DNA from: Macrostomum hystrix
Lineage: Eukaryota; Platyhelminthes; Macrostomidae
Direction of reading: 5' to 3'
Length of the DNA stretch: 64,000 nt
Assembly (NCBI GenBank): GCA_950097015.1
Contig: CATNEN010000002.1
Coordinates: forward strand, 7,085,501 to 7,149,500
Below the pieces are notes generated by a model. The model was not told the origin of the DNA. It saw nothing but the letters and a program-made list of their open reading frames with translations, and did not search any database. Each line of letters begins with the position of its first letter. Within the stretch, counting starts at the first letter, position 1. Below, piece by piece: positions 10,729 to 21,737 of the stretch. A program made the position numbers and the translations under genes.

Positions 10729-12388
10729 TCAGTAGGGCGCGATCAGCTCCCTGATAATATCCTGCAGTTTGCCCAGCACCTCCGATCTCACATGACCGAT
10801 GGAAGGCAGGATGCGATCGATCTGGGCTTGCAGCTCCGGCACAAATGCCTGCGACTGGCCCTGGGAGCGGTACATGCCCTGCACCGTCTGTACTCGGTCG
10901 CGCAGCTGTGCGTGAGCCTCCTCAGGAGTACAGGTCTCATTGCTCATGGCCAGTGCTACCCGCTGGACACTCGAGGCCAGCTCTGCTGCGCATTGGTTCA
11001 GTGTGGGCCTGGCCTGCTGCTGCTGCTGCTGCTGCTGGATGTGAGTGAAACTTTGCTGCAACTGCTGCTGTTGAAGCTGCTGCTGCTGCTGTTGCTGGTG
11101 CTGCTGAGCCAACTCCTGAAGGCTGGAGAGAGACACAGGCACCGCGCCCTGCGGGGTGACAGCAAGTAGGGCCACGGTGCCCGGTGGCAGGCAGGGCAGG
11201 AAGCTGGCGGGACCTCCTGTGCTGCCGGCGGGCCCCATTATTGGCAGCATGATCGGCTGCTGCTGCTGCTGAATTGGCTGCTGCAACTGTTGCAGCTGGT
11301 ACTGCGGCAGCTGCTGCAATTGCTGCAACTGCATGGGCTGAAGAACTGACTGCGGCAATAGCTGCTGCTGCTGCTGACTAACTATCATCATTTGCTGCTG
11401 CAACTGCTGCGGCTGCTGCTGTGCCTGCTGCGGGTGAACAGCTAGCTCCTCCTGCTTTGGCTGCTTTATGATCGCCGCTGCCGACTTTTTCAAAGGCTGC
11501 TTGGCGGCAGCGGGTGCCGAAGTTGACGGCCTGTCAGCCTGTTGCTGAGCGGCTTTGGCCGACTGCACCCTCAGCTTCTCCTGTGGAGTTCAGTGAGAAA
11601 TGGGATAATTTCATGTTAATTTTTTCCCACAAATCTAAAAGTTAATGGTGTGAGCGGTTAACGCGTTTGCCACCTGCATTTGGGCGCAGTCACGGATAAA
11701 GGCTTGGGGGCTTGTCTTGCAATTTAATAACTCCCCAATTCCCACAGTTCCACATAGTCAATAACTCCCCAATCCCCACAGTTCCACACAGTTAACAACT
11801 CCCCAATCCCCACAGTTCCACACTGTTAACAACTCCCCAATCCCCAGTTCCAGACAAACCTGAAAAGCTCGGTAAGAATCTGTCTGCTTGTAAGCCGTCA
11901 TCTCCTTCTCGTAAGCCTCCATGGCCTTCTTGTACAGGTCTGAGTAGCGCTCTTTCTCCTCGGTGGACAGGTCCCTCCACTGCTGGGCTACCACTTTGAT
12001 CTGATCGCGGCCTTTGAGCTTGAGGTCGGGCGTATCCCGGATGTGCACGCCCAGCTGTTCCATTCGCTCCTTAACGAAGATGGTATAGGCTGATCGAGGG
12101 TTTATCGGCTCCTGCGGGTCGCGGCGCGCCCTCCGCGATCGCCGGCCGAAGCCGATCGGCTTGCGCGGCTTCGGCAGACGAGGCGCGGCAACGGCGGTGT
12201 CGCTGGCGGACAGCTCGGCTGCTACGGCGTCATCTTCGCTGGCTGTTGGGCCTCCGTCGCCGCCGGCGCCCCGGCCCGTCACGCCCTCAATGATTTGCGT
12301 TAGAGACACTTTGGCTGCCGTGATTGGTCGCTGCGGTAGAGCACAGCGGGTTGACGGCTGGGCTGAAGCATGAGTTGGCGAGTGACAA
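10729..12388 (-). CDS. HMG-box protein with Gln-rich C-terminus (5' end unresolved)
   Basis: Two exons are clear: 11860..(about 12388) and 10729..11580. The donor is TTTCAG|GTTTGT and the acceptor CTCCACAG, phase 0. Within the first exon, KPRKPIGFGRRSRRARR is a basic stretch followed by a single HMG box (INPRSAYTIFVKERM through DLYKKAMEAYEKEMTAYK, about 70 residues), which binds and bends DNA. The second exon opens with EKLRVQSAKAAQQQ, continues with long Gln-rich tracts and ends in about 90 conserved-looking residues (HAQLRDRVQTVQGMYRSQG...LGKLQDIIRELIAPY). No in-frame ATG precedes the HMG box. The open frame runs back to a candidate acceptor at about 12389, so the start codon must lie in an upstream exon that I could not find. 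A TFAM-like mitochondrial protein or a nuclear HMGB/TOX-like factor are both possible. Confidence 0.8.
11646..11722 (+). mobile_element. SINE family 2 fragment in the HMG-gene intron
   Basis: GTGAGCGGTTAACGCGTTTGCC...GGGCGCAGTCACGGATAAAGGCTTGGGGGCTTGTC matches the head and middle of the tRNA-derived SINE seen at 27786-28060. Confidence 0.6.
11728..11850. repeat. 34-bp array abutting a splice donor
   Basis: Three to four copies of a unit containing AACTCCCCAATCCCCACAGT lie in the intron. The array ends about 9 nt from the 5' splice site at 11859. Confidence 0.85.
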
Positions 12389-12407
12389 CTGTGGCTGTGA
12401 TTCCCGA

Positions 12408-12799
12408 ATAGAAATAACTGCTACCCTACTAGCCATAGAGATGAAATAACTGCTACCCTACTAGCCATAGAGATGAAATAACTGCTACCCTACTAGCCAT
12501 AGAGATGAAATAACTGCTACCCTACTAGCCATAGAGATGAAATAACTGCTACCCTACTAGCCATAGAGATGAAATAACTGCTACCCTACTAGCCATAGAG
12601 ATGAAATAACTGCTACCCTACTAGCCATAGAGATGAAATAACTGCTACCCTACTAGCCATAGAGATGAAATAACTGCTACCCTACTAGCCATAGAGATGA
12701 AATAACTGCTACCCTACTAGCCATAGAGATGAAATAACTGCTACCCTACTAGCCATAGAGATGAAATAACTGCTACCCTACTAGCCATAGAGATGAAAT
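12408..12799. repeat. 32-bp minisatellite, ~12 nearly identical copies
   Basis: The unit contains ATAACTGCTACCCTACTAGC plus CATAGAGATGAA. I see no substitution between copies, so the array is young or actively homogenised. Confidence 0.97.
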
Positions 12800-13152
12800 A
12801 AATATTCCGATTCAACTAAGATGATGTCCAATGGACTTCCTAATACATCGAAGACAGTTGTGGCATCGGAGAGATAAAATATTCACTATATTCTTACCTT
12901 AGTATCTGCTTAATTTATACTTTTAAGATTATGAAAACCACTATGGTTAATATTTTAAAGTAAATATTACATAAAAAATATGAAACAAGAGAAATAATTT
13001 TATTTGATAATATGTAGCAGGATTATTATGATGATATAATCTCTTTATAATTACTCCCCAAATGCTAACACCTGCAAAGTTAATTGTTTTATTATTTACA
13101 TGGATAATAATTGTAAATTATGTACTTAAATATTTAACTTAAAGAACATTTA

Positions 13153-13318
13153 CTATGCATCAGATAATAAACTTATGTGATGGCACATGATCTGTGATGG
13201 CACATATACTAATAATGTTGTTAGTAGTGTTCAGTGTGAACATATAAAGTACATTAAGAACAAGGGCTTTGCATGACTACAACTAAATGTTAAATGTTCT
13301 GTCAGTAGCATAAACATT
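13153..13318 (+). repeat. Direct repeat A, first copy
   Basis: Starts CTATGCATCAGATAATAAAC and ends GTAGCATAAACATT. It is nearly identical to 15226-15397, which has a 6-bp insertion (GGCCTA) relative to it. Confidence 0.9.
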
Positions 13319-13434
13319 TTTAATTTTCAATTGGACTTTAAATACTTAAAATAATTACATTTTTATATGCTTTATTGCTTTTAATAAAATATGATATACA
13401 AACAACAGTCTTTTTAAGCAGAATGTGTTATATA

Positions 13435-13548
13435 TTTAAAAAATTATAATGATCAGTTTTGTTGTGATGTATATGTTTCTGCATGTCACTCTGGCATGAA
13501 CTGGCATGCAACTAAAAAGTGGTATAACCTTGGCATACAATTTATATT
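13435..13548 (+). repeat. Inverted repeat B, left arm
   Basis: Begins AAAAAATTATAATGATCAGT and ends CATACAATTTATATT. Its reverse complement is at 15413-15526. Confidence 0.9.
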
Positions 13549-13845
13549 TTCCCCATTTTCCTTCTAAAGTTCTGGCATGCACCTAACATGATCTAGACTA
13601 TGGGGCCACATCACAGAGTCAAGCTTAGGGGCTCTGGTGCAAGAGACAAACACATTAGACTGCTCTCTCCTGGCCACTAATAATTGCGATTGATATTCAA
13701 AGTTACAAAATTATATACAACAATATAATGCATGCCCCAAATTCTCCAATTAAATCACAATGTCAGACTTAGATGATACATTCAGACCTTAACATTTTTT
13801 AACATAAGGCTATTAAATGACTAAAAAGTAGGGCTCGGTCGTGAT

Positions 13846-14126
13846 CATACATGCGCAACCTCCCAAATCTTAGCCGGCCTTGCGACTTAGTTTTTACTCT
13901 CATTTGCGACTTAGTTCGTTTCATTGCTCTATTTACGACTTAGTTTGCTCTCATTTGCTCTCTTTTTCTCTCCCTTTTTTCCTTTTCTTCACGCCTTCCT
14001 TTTTTGTCCCTTGGTCCCCCCTTTGATTTTTTTGCGCTTGGTCGATTGGTTTTTGCGACTTACCTTGCTTGGCCCTCGTTTAACCCGGCCGGTTCGGCCG
14101 GGTCGGCCGGGTGTTGCGCATGTATG
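13846..14126 (+). mobile_element. hAT-like MITE, copy 1
   Basis: A 281-bp element with perfect 14-bp terminal inverted repeats (CATACATGCGCAAC and GTTGCGCATGTATG). It is flanked by an exact 8-bp target-site duplication, GTCGTGAT (13838-13845 and 14127-14134). Inside are repeated TGCGACTTAGTTT words, a pyrimidine-rich stretch and a GGCCGG-rich end. It encodes nothing. Eight-bp duplications with short TIRs fit the hAT superfamily. The second copy is at 43458-43758. Confidence 0.93.
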
Positions 14127-15225
14127 GTCGTGATCATGATTACAAATTTGTGATTTCACGACTAATGGAATCACGATTGTGATTATTTTCTTACTCATGA
14201 AAATTGCATCGTGATTTTTTACTACTTTTTGTCATTTTTCATGACCCATCAATACTTTTTTTTATGGAAATTTTGGGAATCCAAATGCAAGTACTATAAT
14301 CTAGAATTTTGTTTTATTGATATAATAGCACATCTACAGTACAAATCCTTTCAATTTCAGATGGCTCAAAGATATCAACTTATTAACACTGGATGAAGAA
14401 TCTAAAGAAAGATAAAGAAATCAAAGCGGCCATCTGCTTTCTCGGTCGTCCATCTTGGAAGACAGAAGTGTTCAACTTGCCTCACAACTTACAAATGGCA
14501 GCAATGCACAATTGTTGATTTATTTTTTGTTTGGATGAAGACATTTGGTGCGAGCACAAAAAGATGTAGTGAGCAGAATTGAGAGAAGAATTGCGAAATG
14601 CAAATTAAAGCACAATTGTTGACTATTTAGTATTCTAGTATTTTAGAATCTAGTATCTATCTATATACAATCTATAGATAGTTATGACTTCTTTGCCAAG
14701 TTGCTATCCTTTATTGATTATTTGATATATATATATATCTAATATCCATTATCATTAATTTAAAAGATAACCAGATTATTTGATAAATCTTATCATTTTC
14801 TCTATCTTATCTATTATTTGATTGACATATTGGGCAATGTTCTATTTCTATTCATTATATTATTTTTTTGTTTGCAATTGACAGATAACGACAAAAAACT
14901 AGTTTAGGCCTAACAGTAACAAAAAGTCAGTAGTTTGGTCACACAGTTCTGAAAAGTCTTGGTCAGTCTTTCTTCTTTCAAACCGGGTAATAGTGCCTAA
15001 TCCAGTAGAGGAGGGCACCAAAGCTATTCTTGGGGTATAGACGGCGCCATAAGAATTCTTCGAGGTGGCATTCAAATATAATACTGATTATAATACAATC
15101 AGAGTTTAATGTTGAACTCTTGATTGCAAGCCACAAAGTTTAAGTTAGGCCTAGTTAAGAATTGAAGGCAATTTTAGAGGTAATAATGACACACTGCCAT
15201 ACTCTCTTCATGTTCTGTTAAAATT

Positions 15226-15397
15226 CTATGCATCAGATAATAAACTTATGTGATGGCACATGATCTGTGATGGCACATATACTAATAATGTTGTTAGGCC
15301 TAGTAGTGTCCAGTGTGAACATATAAAGTACATTAAGAACAAGGGCTTTGCATGACTACAACTAAATGTTAAATGTTCTGTCAGTAGCATAAACATT
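15226..15397 (+). repeat. Direct repeat A, second copy
   Basis: Nearly identical to 13153-13318, in the same orientation, with GGCCTA inserted after GTTGTTA. It is directly followed by the inverted arm B'. Confidence 0.9.
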
Positions 15398-15412
15398 AGT
15401 TTGGTCACACTA

Positions 15413-15526
15413 ATATAAATTGTATGCCAAGGTTATACCACTTTTTAGTTGCATGCCAGTTCATGCCAGAGTGACATGCAGAAACATATACATCACAATA
15501 AAACTGATCATTATAATTTTTTCAAG
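15413..15526 (-). repeat. Inverted repeat B, right arm
   Basis: Reverse complement of 13435-13548 over about 110 bp. The two arms enclose about 1.9 kb that includes the MITE. They could be the long terminal inverted repeats of a non-autonomous DNA transposon. I saw no clear target-site duplication. Confidence 0.85.
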
Positions 15527-16569
15527 CGAAAGTCAATAAATACAGTATAAAATAATTTATAAAAAATATTGAAATATAATACTTTTCTTTTTTAACTACA
15601 CGTTAAATATATATTATCTAGTTCATTCTTAATATTAAGATCTAAGTCAATGAACGCGAAATTTAAATTTAGAAATGCAAAATGCACTCAAGGGTGACAT
15701 ACACGATTTATTATATCAGCAGTAATTAATTAAAACTAATCTTAAATGGAAACTGATGCTTTTAATTTACTCTTTGCGTGGACATGGTACCGTTCGTACA
15801 CTTCTACCCTGACCGTACGCCAGGAATATGTACATTAGGTAAGTACATGACACTTTATTTATATTAAGAAATTCTTAAACGGCAGCAATTTAAAATTTGT
15901 TCATAGAAAAAGAATGTTGATAAAAACAAAGTTTGCAAGTAGATTTAAGAAATATTTATATTTCGATGCAAAACTGGAACTAAATGTTCTGTTTAAACAA
16001 ATATTACACAAATAATAATAAATACTTTTCAGTCTAAAATAGCGTGAAGTCGGGACGGGTCTTCACCCTGTCTTCGAAATACCTGGTACTTGACCATTGT
16101 ATGTTTTGTGCTTTAACTTCGTCTTGAAATGTTAAGATGCATTGCATTGATAATATATGCTCTGGAAGTCTAGAATTTAATGCGCATTTCATGTTACTTT
16201 TAACTAATTTTAACATAATGTTTATGTCCTATTAATTTTAATTTGACATATGTATAGTTGACTGGTATCAAACGTAAGGCAGTTATTTACTCCTGCCAAG
16301 TACAAACAGCAACTTTCGGTCTTCCTCTAACCTTAACAAAATAGAAAAGCATATTAAATGCGTTTCATCGTTAGTTTTAGTTTTTAGTTTGGAACTTAGA
16401 AATCTGACTTTTTCCTCTACTTTGTGTTCAGTCCAAAGGACAGAAACACGCTTGTTTCCTAAGTCCGAGATTCCTTGAGACTTAAAAAAATTCCCCTTCC
16501 CTGAACTATCTTTGTGGGAAAACTAAGCGATCCAAGCCTGACTACCCGGTTGCTCCACTGCTAAAGAAT

Positions 16570-16676
16570 GCTGCAGTGTGAGGAGTGGGGTAGAGCTGCA
16601 GTGTGAGGAGTGGGGTGGCTGCAATGTGATGAGTGGGGTGGCTGCAGTGTGAGTTGTGGGGTGGCTGCAGTGTAGG
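16570..16676. repeat. Short GCTGCAGTGTGAGGAGTGGGG array
   Basis: About four or five degenerate units, the inverted counterpart of the array at 7475-7775, in the corresponding position upstream of the secreted-family copy. Confidence 0.85.
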
Positions 16677-16828
16677 GAGAACTTTTAGTTCTGAACTATT
16701 TAAATATTCTTACTAGAAGCACTACATTCACTAATAAAAAAATAAACAATCGAAGAAATTTACTACACTTTTACAGCTGAATTGTTTAACCTAAGGCGGA
16801 CGTTCATTGGTTACTGGATGCGCAAGTA

Positions 16829-16852
16829 GACCCAATGGAAGCTCACTATAAA
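16829..16852 (+). promoter_or_regulatory. CCAAT and TATA boxes of copy 1
   Basis: ACCCAATGG (about 16830-16838) and TATAAA (16847-16852) precede the ATG at 16909. The whole block from about 16690 to the ATG is conserved, inverted, upstream of the gene at 5400-7238. Confidence 0.7.
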
Positions 16853-16908
16853 CAGCCCGAATTGAAGCAGAAAACCGAAAATCCCACACTGATCACTGAT
16901 CCTGAAGC

Positions 16909-19110
16909 ATGCATCTCAGCTCCCTGCTCAGCCTGAGTCTGCTGGCCTTGCTGGCTGACGGCTGCTCACAGTTCTTTGTCACCGAGCGCTGCCCGCAGCC
17001 GGGCCTGCGCCAGCCGTCCTCCTTCATCGACGTCGGAGTTCAGGACTCCTCCGCTGCTCTGTCAGCCGCCTGCGTGCTTCGCTGCCGCAGAACGTCGGGC
17101 TGCGTGGCGGTGCATTCTCAAGCGAGCGGCGCGTGCTTCCTGGCCGACTGGGGCGAGTTCTCGCGCGACTGGCGGTTTCGGAGCGGCTGCCGGGCCTTCG
17201 CGATGCGGTGGACAGGTGAGCTGCGAGACAGTCAGGAACTGCTGGCTGACAGTCAGGAACTGCTGGCTGACAGTCAGGAACTGCTGGCTGACAGTCAAGA
17301 ACTGCTGGCTCACACAGGTGAGCTGCGAGACAGTCAGAAAGCTGCTGACTCACACAGGTGAGCTGCGAGACAGTCAGAAAGCTGCTGACTCACACAGGTG
17401 AGCTGTGAGACAGTCAGAAAGCTGCTGACTCACACAGGTGAGCTGTGAGACAGCCAGGGAGCCAGAATATTTTCTGCAAAAATCTACAAACCTTTATTGT
17501 TTAAAATTTTTTTCTTTTTTGTTATTTGCTTGAGTTGATTTTATTAAGAAATCAAATTTGCCCTTCTCTCCCGCCCCTTCTCTCCCTCCGCCCCTTCTCT
17601 TCTTCAGCCGCAGGGAGCATTCAGGGAGGATGCAGGGAGGATGCAGGGAGGATCCAGGGAGGATGCAGGGAGGATGCAGGGAGGATCCAGGGAGGATGCA
17701 GGGAGGATGCAGGGAGGATCCAGGGAGGATGCAGGGAGGATGCAGGGAGGATGCAGGGAGGATGCAGGGAGGATGCAGGGAGGATCCAGGGAGGATGCAG
17801 GGAGGATGCCTAGGCGTCAGCGAAAATAGGACGAATGGCCCTCTATTTAGCATTAAATCATCAGCAGAATCCGGCCTTCCAGACTCTCTGCCCCAGCAGC
17901 TGCTCGCTTCCGCCGAGATTCTCTACAACTTCCGTGTCTCCACTGATAACCTGGCCCACCCTGGGACTCGAACTCCCGTCCTGATGTCCGCCAGCAGAAT
18001 CGATGGAGTCGGACTCAGCCTGGCCGGCAGGATGGACTCGCAGGCGTGGGCCAACTTGTCCGGACTGTACAACCTGTTCAGTTCGGGAGGGCAACACTCG
18101 GTGTACACCTGGGCTCGCTACAACCTATCGACCAGGTAAGTGGGGTTTTAATCATGAATGTCTAGATATCTGAAAAAAATGTTGTTTTCTTCTGCCTAAA
18201 GACCCAATAGAGGCCTCAGGAGCCACACAACCCCTCAGGAGCCACACAACCCCTCAGGAGCCACACAACCCCTCAGGAGCCACACAACCCCTCAGGAGCC
18301 CACAACCCCTCAGGAGCCACACAACCCCTCAGGAGCCACACAACCCCTCAGGAGCCACACAACCCCTCAGGAGCCACACAACCCCTCAGGAGCCACACAA
18401 CCCCTCAGGAGCCACACAACCCCTCAGGAGCCACACAACCCCTCAGGAGCCACACAACCCCTCAGGAGCCACACAACCCCTCAGGAGCCACACAACCCCT
18501 CAGGAGCCACACAACCCCTCAGGAGCCACACAGCCCCTCAGGAGCCACACAACCCCTCAGGAGCCACACAACCCCTCAGGAGCCACACAACCCCTCAGGA
18601 GCCACACAACCCCTTTAGAAGCCACACAACCCTTCAGAAGCCGCAGTGTTGCATTGTGCATCGTTTTGCCAACCTAATTTTTTAAGTGGCACGCAGCTGC
18701 ACTCCCTCGGTCCATGCGAAAGTTCCAACGAAGGTGGCTGGCTGTTCCACGCAGCTTCTTACATCGAGGCCGGAATCTACAATCCGATCGGCGGAGTGAA
18801 GTTCCTGACGGTGTTAACTAACACCGGCTATTTCAGTGGCTCCGAGACGCACTCAATTGGAGCCGCATTCAACGGCACGGACTACCAGGGCCTCTTCTAC
18901 AACGACAGACCGCTACCTGCTGGCTCGCTGGTTAGGACATCCAGCACCGTCACGATTAACGAGGCCAGGTTCGGCTGCGTCAAGATGGGTTACGAACCGC
19001 ACAGCGATGATCACTGCGTCAAAGGCACCGTTGCCTGCTGGGCTTTGTTCAATCGGGTGATTGACAGGTCCGAGTTCCTGCGACTGCAGCTCTGGTGCGG
19101 CGAACAGTGA
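16909..19110 (+). CDS. Secreted protein of an unrecognised family, copy 1 (intact)
   Basis: Exons 16909..17215, 17883..18135 and 18687..19110 (GT-AG, phases 1 and 2) give 327 residues. The order is signal peptide (1-20), a Cys-rich PAN/apple-like module in exon 1, a linker, and the family-specific C-terminal region (GGWLFHAASYIEAG, SETHSIGAAFNGTDY, FGCVKMGYEP, ALFNRVIDRSEFLRLQL, ending WCGEQ). The C-terminal region contains several cysteines and N-glycosylation sequons (for example NGT). Sequence and exon lengths match the minus-strand copy 9.7 kb away, so the pair is an inverted duplication with start codons facing each other. The array at the exon 1 donor repeats the donor itself: using the copy at 17318 would add 34 in-frame residues. 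Function unknown; secretion is the only safe inference. Confidence 0.82.
17216..17460. repeat. Array of duplicated splice donors
   Basis: Begins at the exon 1 donor. Four units of about 21 bp (CAGTCAGGAACTGCTGGCTG) are followed by about four 40-bp units that each carry CACACAGGTGAGCTG. GTGAGC donors thus occur at 17216, 17318, 17358, 17398 and 17438. Confidence 0.92.
17620..17812. repeat. 11-bp array GGGAGGATGCA / GGGAGGATCCA
   Basis: About 17 copies in intron 1 of the secreted gene, mixing TGCA and TCCA unit types. It ends about 70 nt before the exon 2 acceptor. Confidence 0.95.
18210..18625. repeat. 19-bp minisatellite, ~22 copies
   Basis: Unit GGAGCCACACAACCCCTCA, nearly invariant, in intron 2. 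It starts about 75 nt after the donor at 18136. Confidence 0.97.
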
Positions 19111-19157
19111 ATAAGCTGCGGCAGATGTACACAGACTCAGGCCACGGCCCTTGACCA

Positions 19158-19388
19158 GAAGATACACCTATAGTCTGGAAGGTACACCTATAGTCTAGAA
19201 GATACACCTATAGTCTAGAAGATACACCTATAGTCCAGAAGATACACCTATAGTCCGGAAGGTACACCTATAGTCCGGAAGGTACAACTATAGTCTAGAA
19301 GATACACCTATAGTCCAGAAGATACACCTATAGTCCGGAAGGTACAACTATAGTCCGGAAGGTACAACTATAGTCTAGAAGATACCCA
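19158..19388. repeat. 20-bp minisatellite, ~11 copies
   Basis: Unit GATACACCTATAGTCTAGAA with CCGGAAGG variants, just downstream of the stop codon at 19110, possibly in the 3' UTR. Confidence 0.93.
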
Positions 19389-20139
19389 GTCAATCGGGTC
19401 ACTGGATGAGCAGAAAAAACAGTTCTCTAATTGACAGAGTCAATTTCAAGGCACGCGATTAAAATAAAACCTCAGCAATCCAGACTTTCAAGACCAATTA
19501 AAGAGCTCCCATGCACTGCTTGTGATTAAAAAATTCTATTATACTCGTAATTCCTGTGACACGTGGCTTTTTGAGTGTACCGATGTTGCATATGCTGTGT
19601 TTTTTCCTGCAATCTGACAATCAAAGAAGCCGAAATGTGTTTGCATCAAATTCAGGAGGGAAGCGAAGAAAAAGGCAGAAAGCAGAAAAAAACTGCAAGA
19701 CATTAGTCGTACTGGTTTTTCAAGGCAAAAGTACGAGCGTAAAAAGAAGATTGCGAGCTGGTTTCCAGTTTAGAGTGCTCTGATTTTAGCACGCTATAGT
19801 CTTGATCATTGCTAGTCTGGCGTCAATCACCAACAATTCATTATTTTCAAGGCTTCTTTTTTTATAGAGACCTCACCTGCATGGCAACACGACAGTAACC
19901 AGAAATGCAAGACAATCACTAATGGCTTCGTGGTTAAAAAAATAATTCTAAAGCAGTCGCTGCCATGCTCCATTGATTGTCATCATCATTGTCATGCCAT
20001 TGCTTGTGGCTCCAGAAATAGGTGCTAAAATATAGAGCAAAAAATAAGGAAGCATGTTGGTTCTCATCGGATAATCAGGTATTTATCTGCAATCACCATG
20101 GAAATGGAAACATGATTAAACCTATTGCGAGTCCAGTTT
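19389..20139. other. Intergenic, nothing recognised
   Basis: No coding exon or repeat family is identified here. Confidence 0.4.
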
Positions 20140-21325
20140 CAAAAATGTTCTGGATTTTCCTGGCGATTGGTTGAATATCTGAGCCCGTGTACTGGGTCTT
20201 CCTGGCGATTGGTTGAATATCTGAGCCCGTGTACTGGGTCTTCCTGGCGATTGGTTGAATATCTGAGCCCGTGTTCTGGATTTTCCTGGCGATTGGTTGA
20301 ATATTTGAGCCCGTGTTCTGGATTTTCCTGGCGATTGGTTGAATATTTGAGCCCGTGTTCTGGATTTTCCTGGCGATTGGTTGAATATTTGAGCCCGTGT
20401 TCTGGATTTTCCTGGCGATTGGTTGAATATCTGAGCCCATGTTCTGGATTTTCCTGGCGATTGGTTGAATATCTGAGCCCATGTTCTGGATTTTCCTGGC
20501 GATTGGTTGAATATTTGAGCCCGTGTTCTGGATTTTCCTGGCGATTGGTTGAATATTTGAGGTGTTCTGGGTTTTCCTGGTGATTGGTTGAATATTTGAG
20601 GTGTTCTGGGTTTTCCTGGTGATTGGTTGAATATTTGAGCCCGTGTTCTGGGTTTTCCTGGTGATTGGTTGAATATTTGAGGTGTTCTGGATTTTCCTGG
20701 CGATTGGTTGAATATTTGAGCCCGTGTTCTGGATTTTCCTGGCGATTGGTTGAATATTTGAGCCCGTGTTCTGGGTTTTCCTGGCGATTGGTTGAATATT
20801 TGAGGCGTTCTGGATTTTCCTGGCGATTGGTTGAATATTTGAGGTGTTCTGGATTTTCCTGGCGATTGGTTCAATATTTGAGCCCGTGTTCTGGGTTTTC
20901 CTGGCGATTGGTTGAATATTTGAGGCGTTCTGGATTTTCCTGGCGATTGGTTGAATATTTGAGGTGTTCTGGATTTTCCTGGCGATTGGTTGAATATTTG
21001 AGGTGTTCTGGATTTTCCTGGCGATTGGTTGAATATTTGAGGTGTTCTGGATTTTCCTGGCGATTGGTTGAATATTTGAGGTGTTCTGGATTTTCCTGGC
21101 GATTGGTTGAATATTTGAGGTGTTCTGGATTTTCCTGGCGATTGGTTGAATATTTGAGGTGTTCTGGATTTTCCTGGTGATTGGTTGAATATTTGAGCCC
21201 GTGTTCTGGATTTTCCTGGCGATTGGTTGAATATTTGAGCCCGTGTTCTGGATTTTCCTGGCGATTGGTTGAATATTTGAGCCCGTGTTCTGGATTTTCC
21301 TGGCGATTGGTTGAATATTTTGGGA
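20140..21325. repeat. 39/42-bp satellite derived from a dispersed element
   Basis: About 29 copies of a unit containing TTTTCCTGGCGATTGGTTGA. The 42-bp form has GAGCCCGTGTTC and the 39-bp form GAGGTGTTC. The last unit runs on into TTTGGGAGATACAAAAAATG, which is the continuation found in single-copy elements at 24830 (inverted) and 62800. The satellite is therefore a tandem amplification of one internal segment. Long open frames on both strands are artefacts. Confidence 0.95.
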
Positions 21326-21359
21326 GATACAAAAAATGAAAAATGTGGGTATTCGAATT

Positions 21360-21475
21360 ACACTGCCTTACGATGAGAACACCTGTGTGAGCGAGTGCCT
21401 GCGTACAGTATCTGTGTGCGTGTGCTCAGGGGGCAGAATCGCATCCTCCAGGTGCGGGTCCAGTGTCAAATGATG
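21360..21475 (+). mobile_element. 3' part of SINE family 2
   Basis: GAGAACACCTGTGTGAGCGAG...GTACAGTATCTGTGTGCGTG...GGGTCCAGTGTC matches 27930-28050. Confidence 0.55.
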
Positions 21476-21737
21476 TGCAGCAATCCAGCAATAGTTATAA
21501 TTTCTTTTATATTCATTTAGGTGTTGACCTTTCTTTCAATATTAATTAGACAAATTTGTTAATATATGTAAACACTGCGGTGATTTTCGGCACGCACGTG
21601 AGCTTTTGTTTTGCTTTATAATTGTTATAATAAGAAAACATTTCTATACAAATTAGTCTATTTTAAGTTAAAAATAAACGTAAGATTTCGGAATAGCAGC
21701 CAAGTTGACACCCTGACGCAGATAACGCGTCCTGTTG

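Larger units (their letters stand above)
12800..16569. other. AT-rich gene desert with transposon relics
   Basis: No coding exon is supported across 3.7 kb. The region contains a MITE (13846-14126), a direct repeat pair (13153/15226) and an inverted repeat pair (13435/15413), annotated separately. A donor-like ATTAGGTAAGT follows a short plus-strand frame at 15787-15838, but I found no partner exon. Confidence 0.5.

Noticed and set aside
12309-12309. GTG as start codon of the HMG-box protein
   Set aside because: Animal genes rarely start with GTG and the frame is open further upstream, so the true start is in another exon.
20122-21332. Long open frames on both strands (up to 250 codons)
   Set aside because: They are products of 39/42-bp units, both multiples of three; the unit is a transposon segment.
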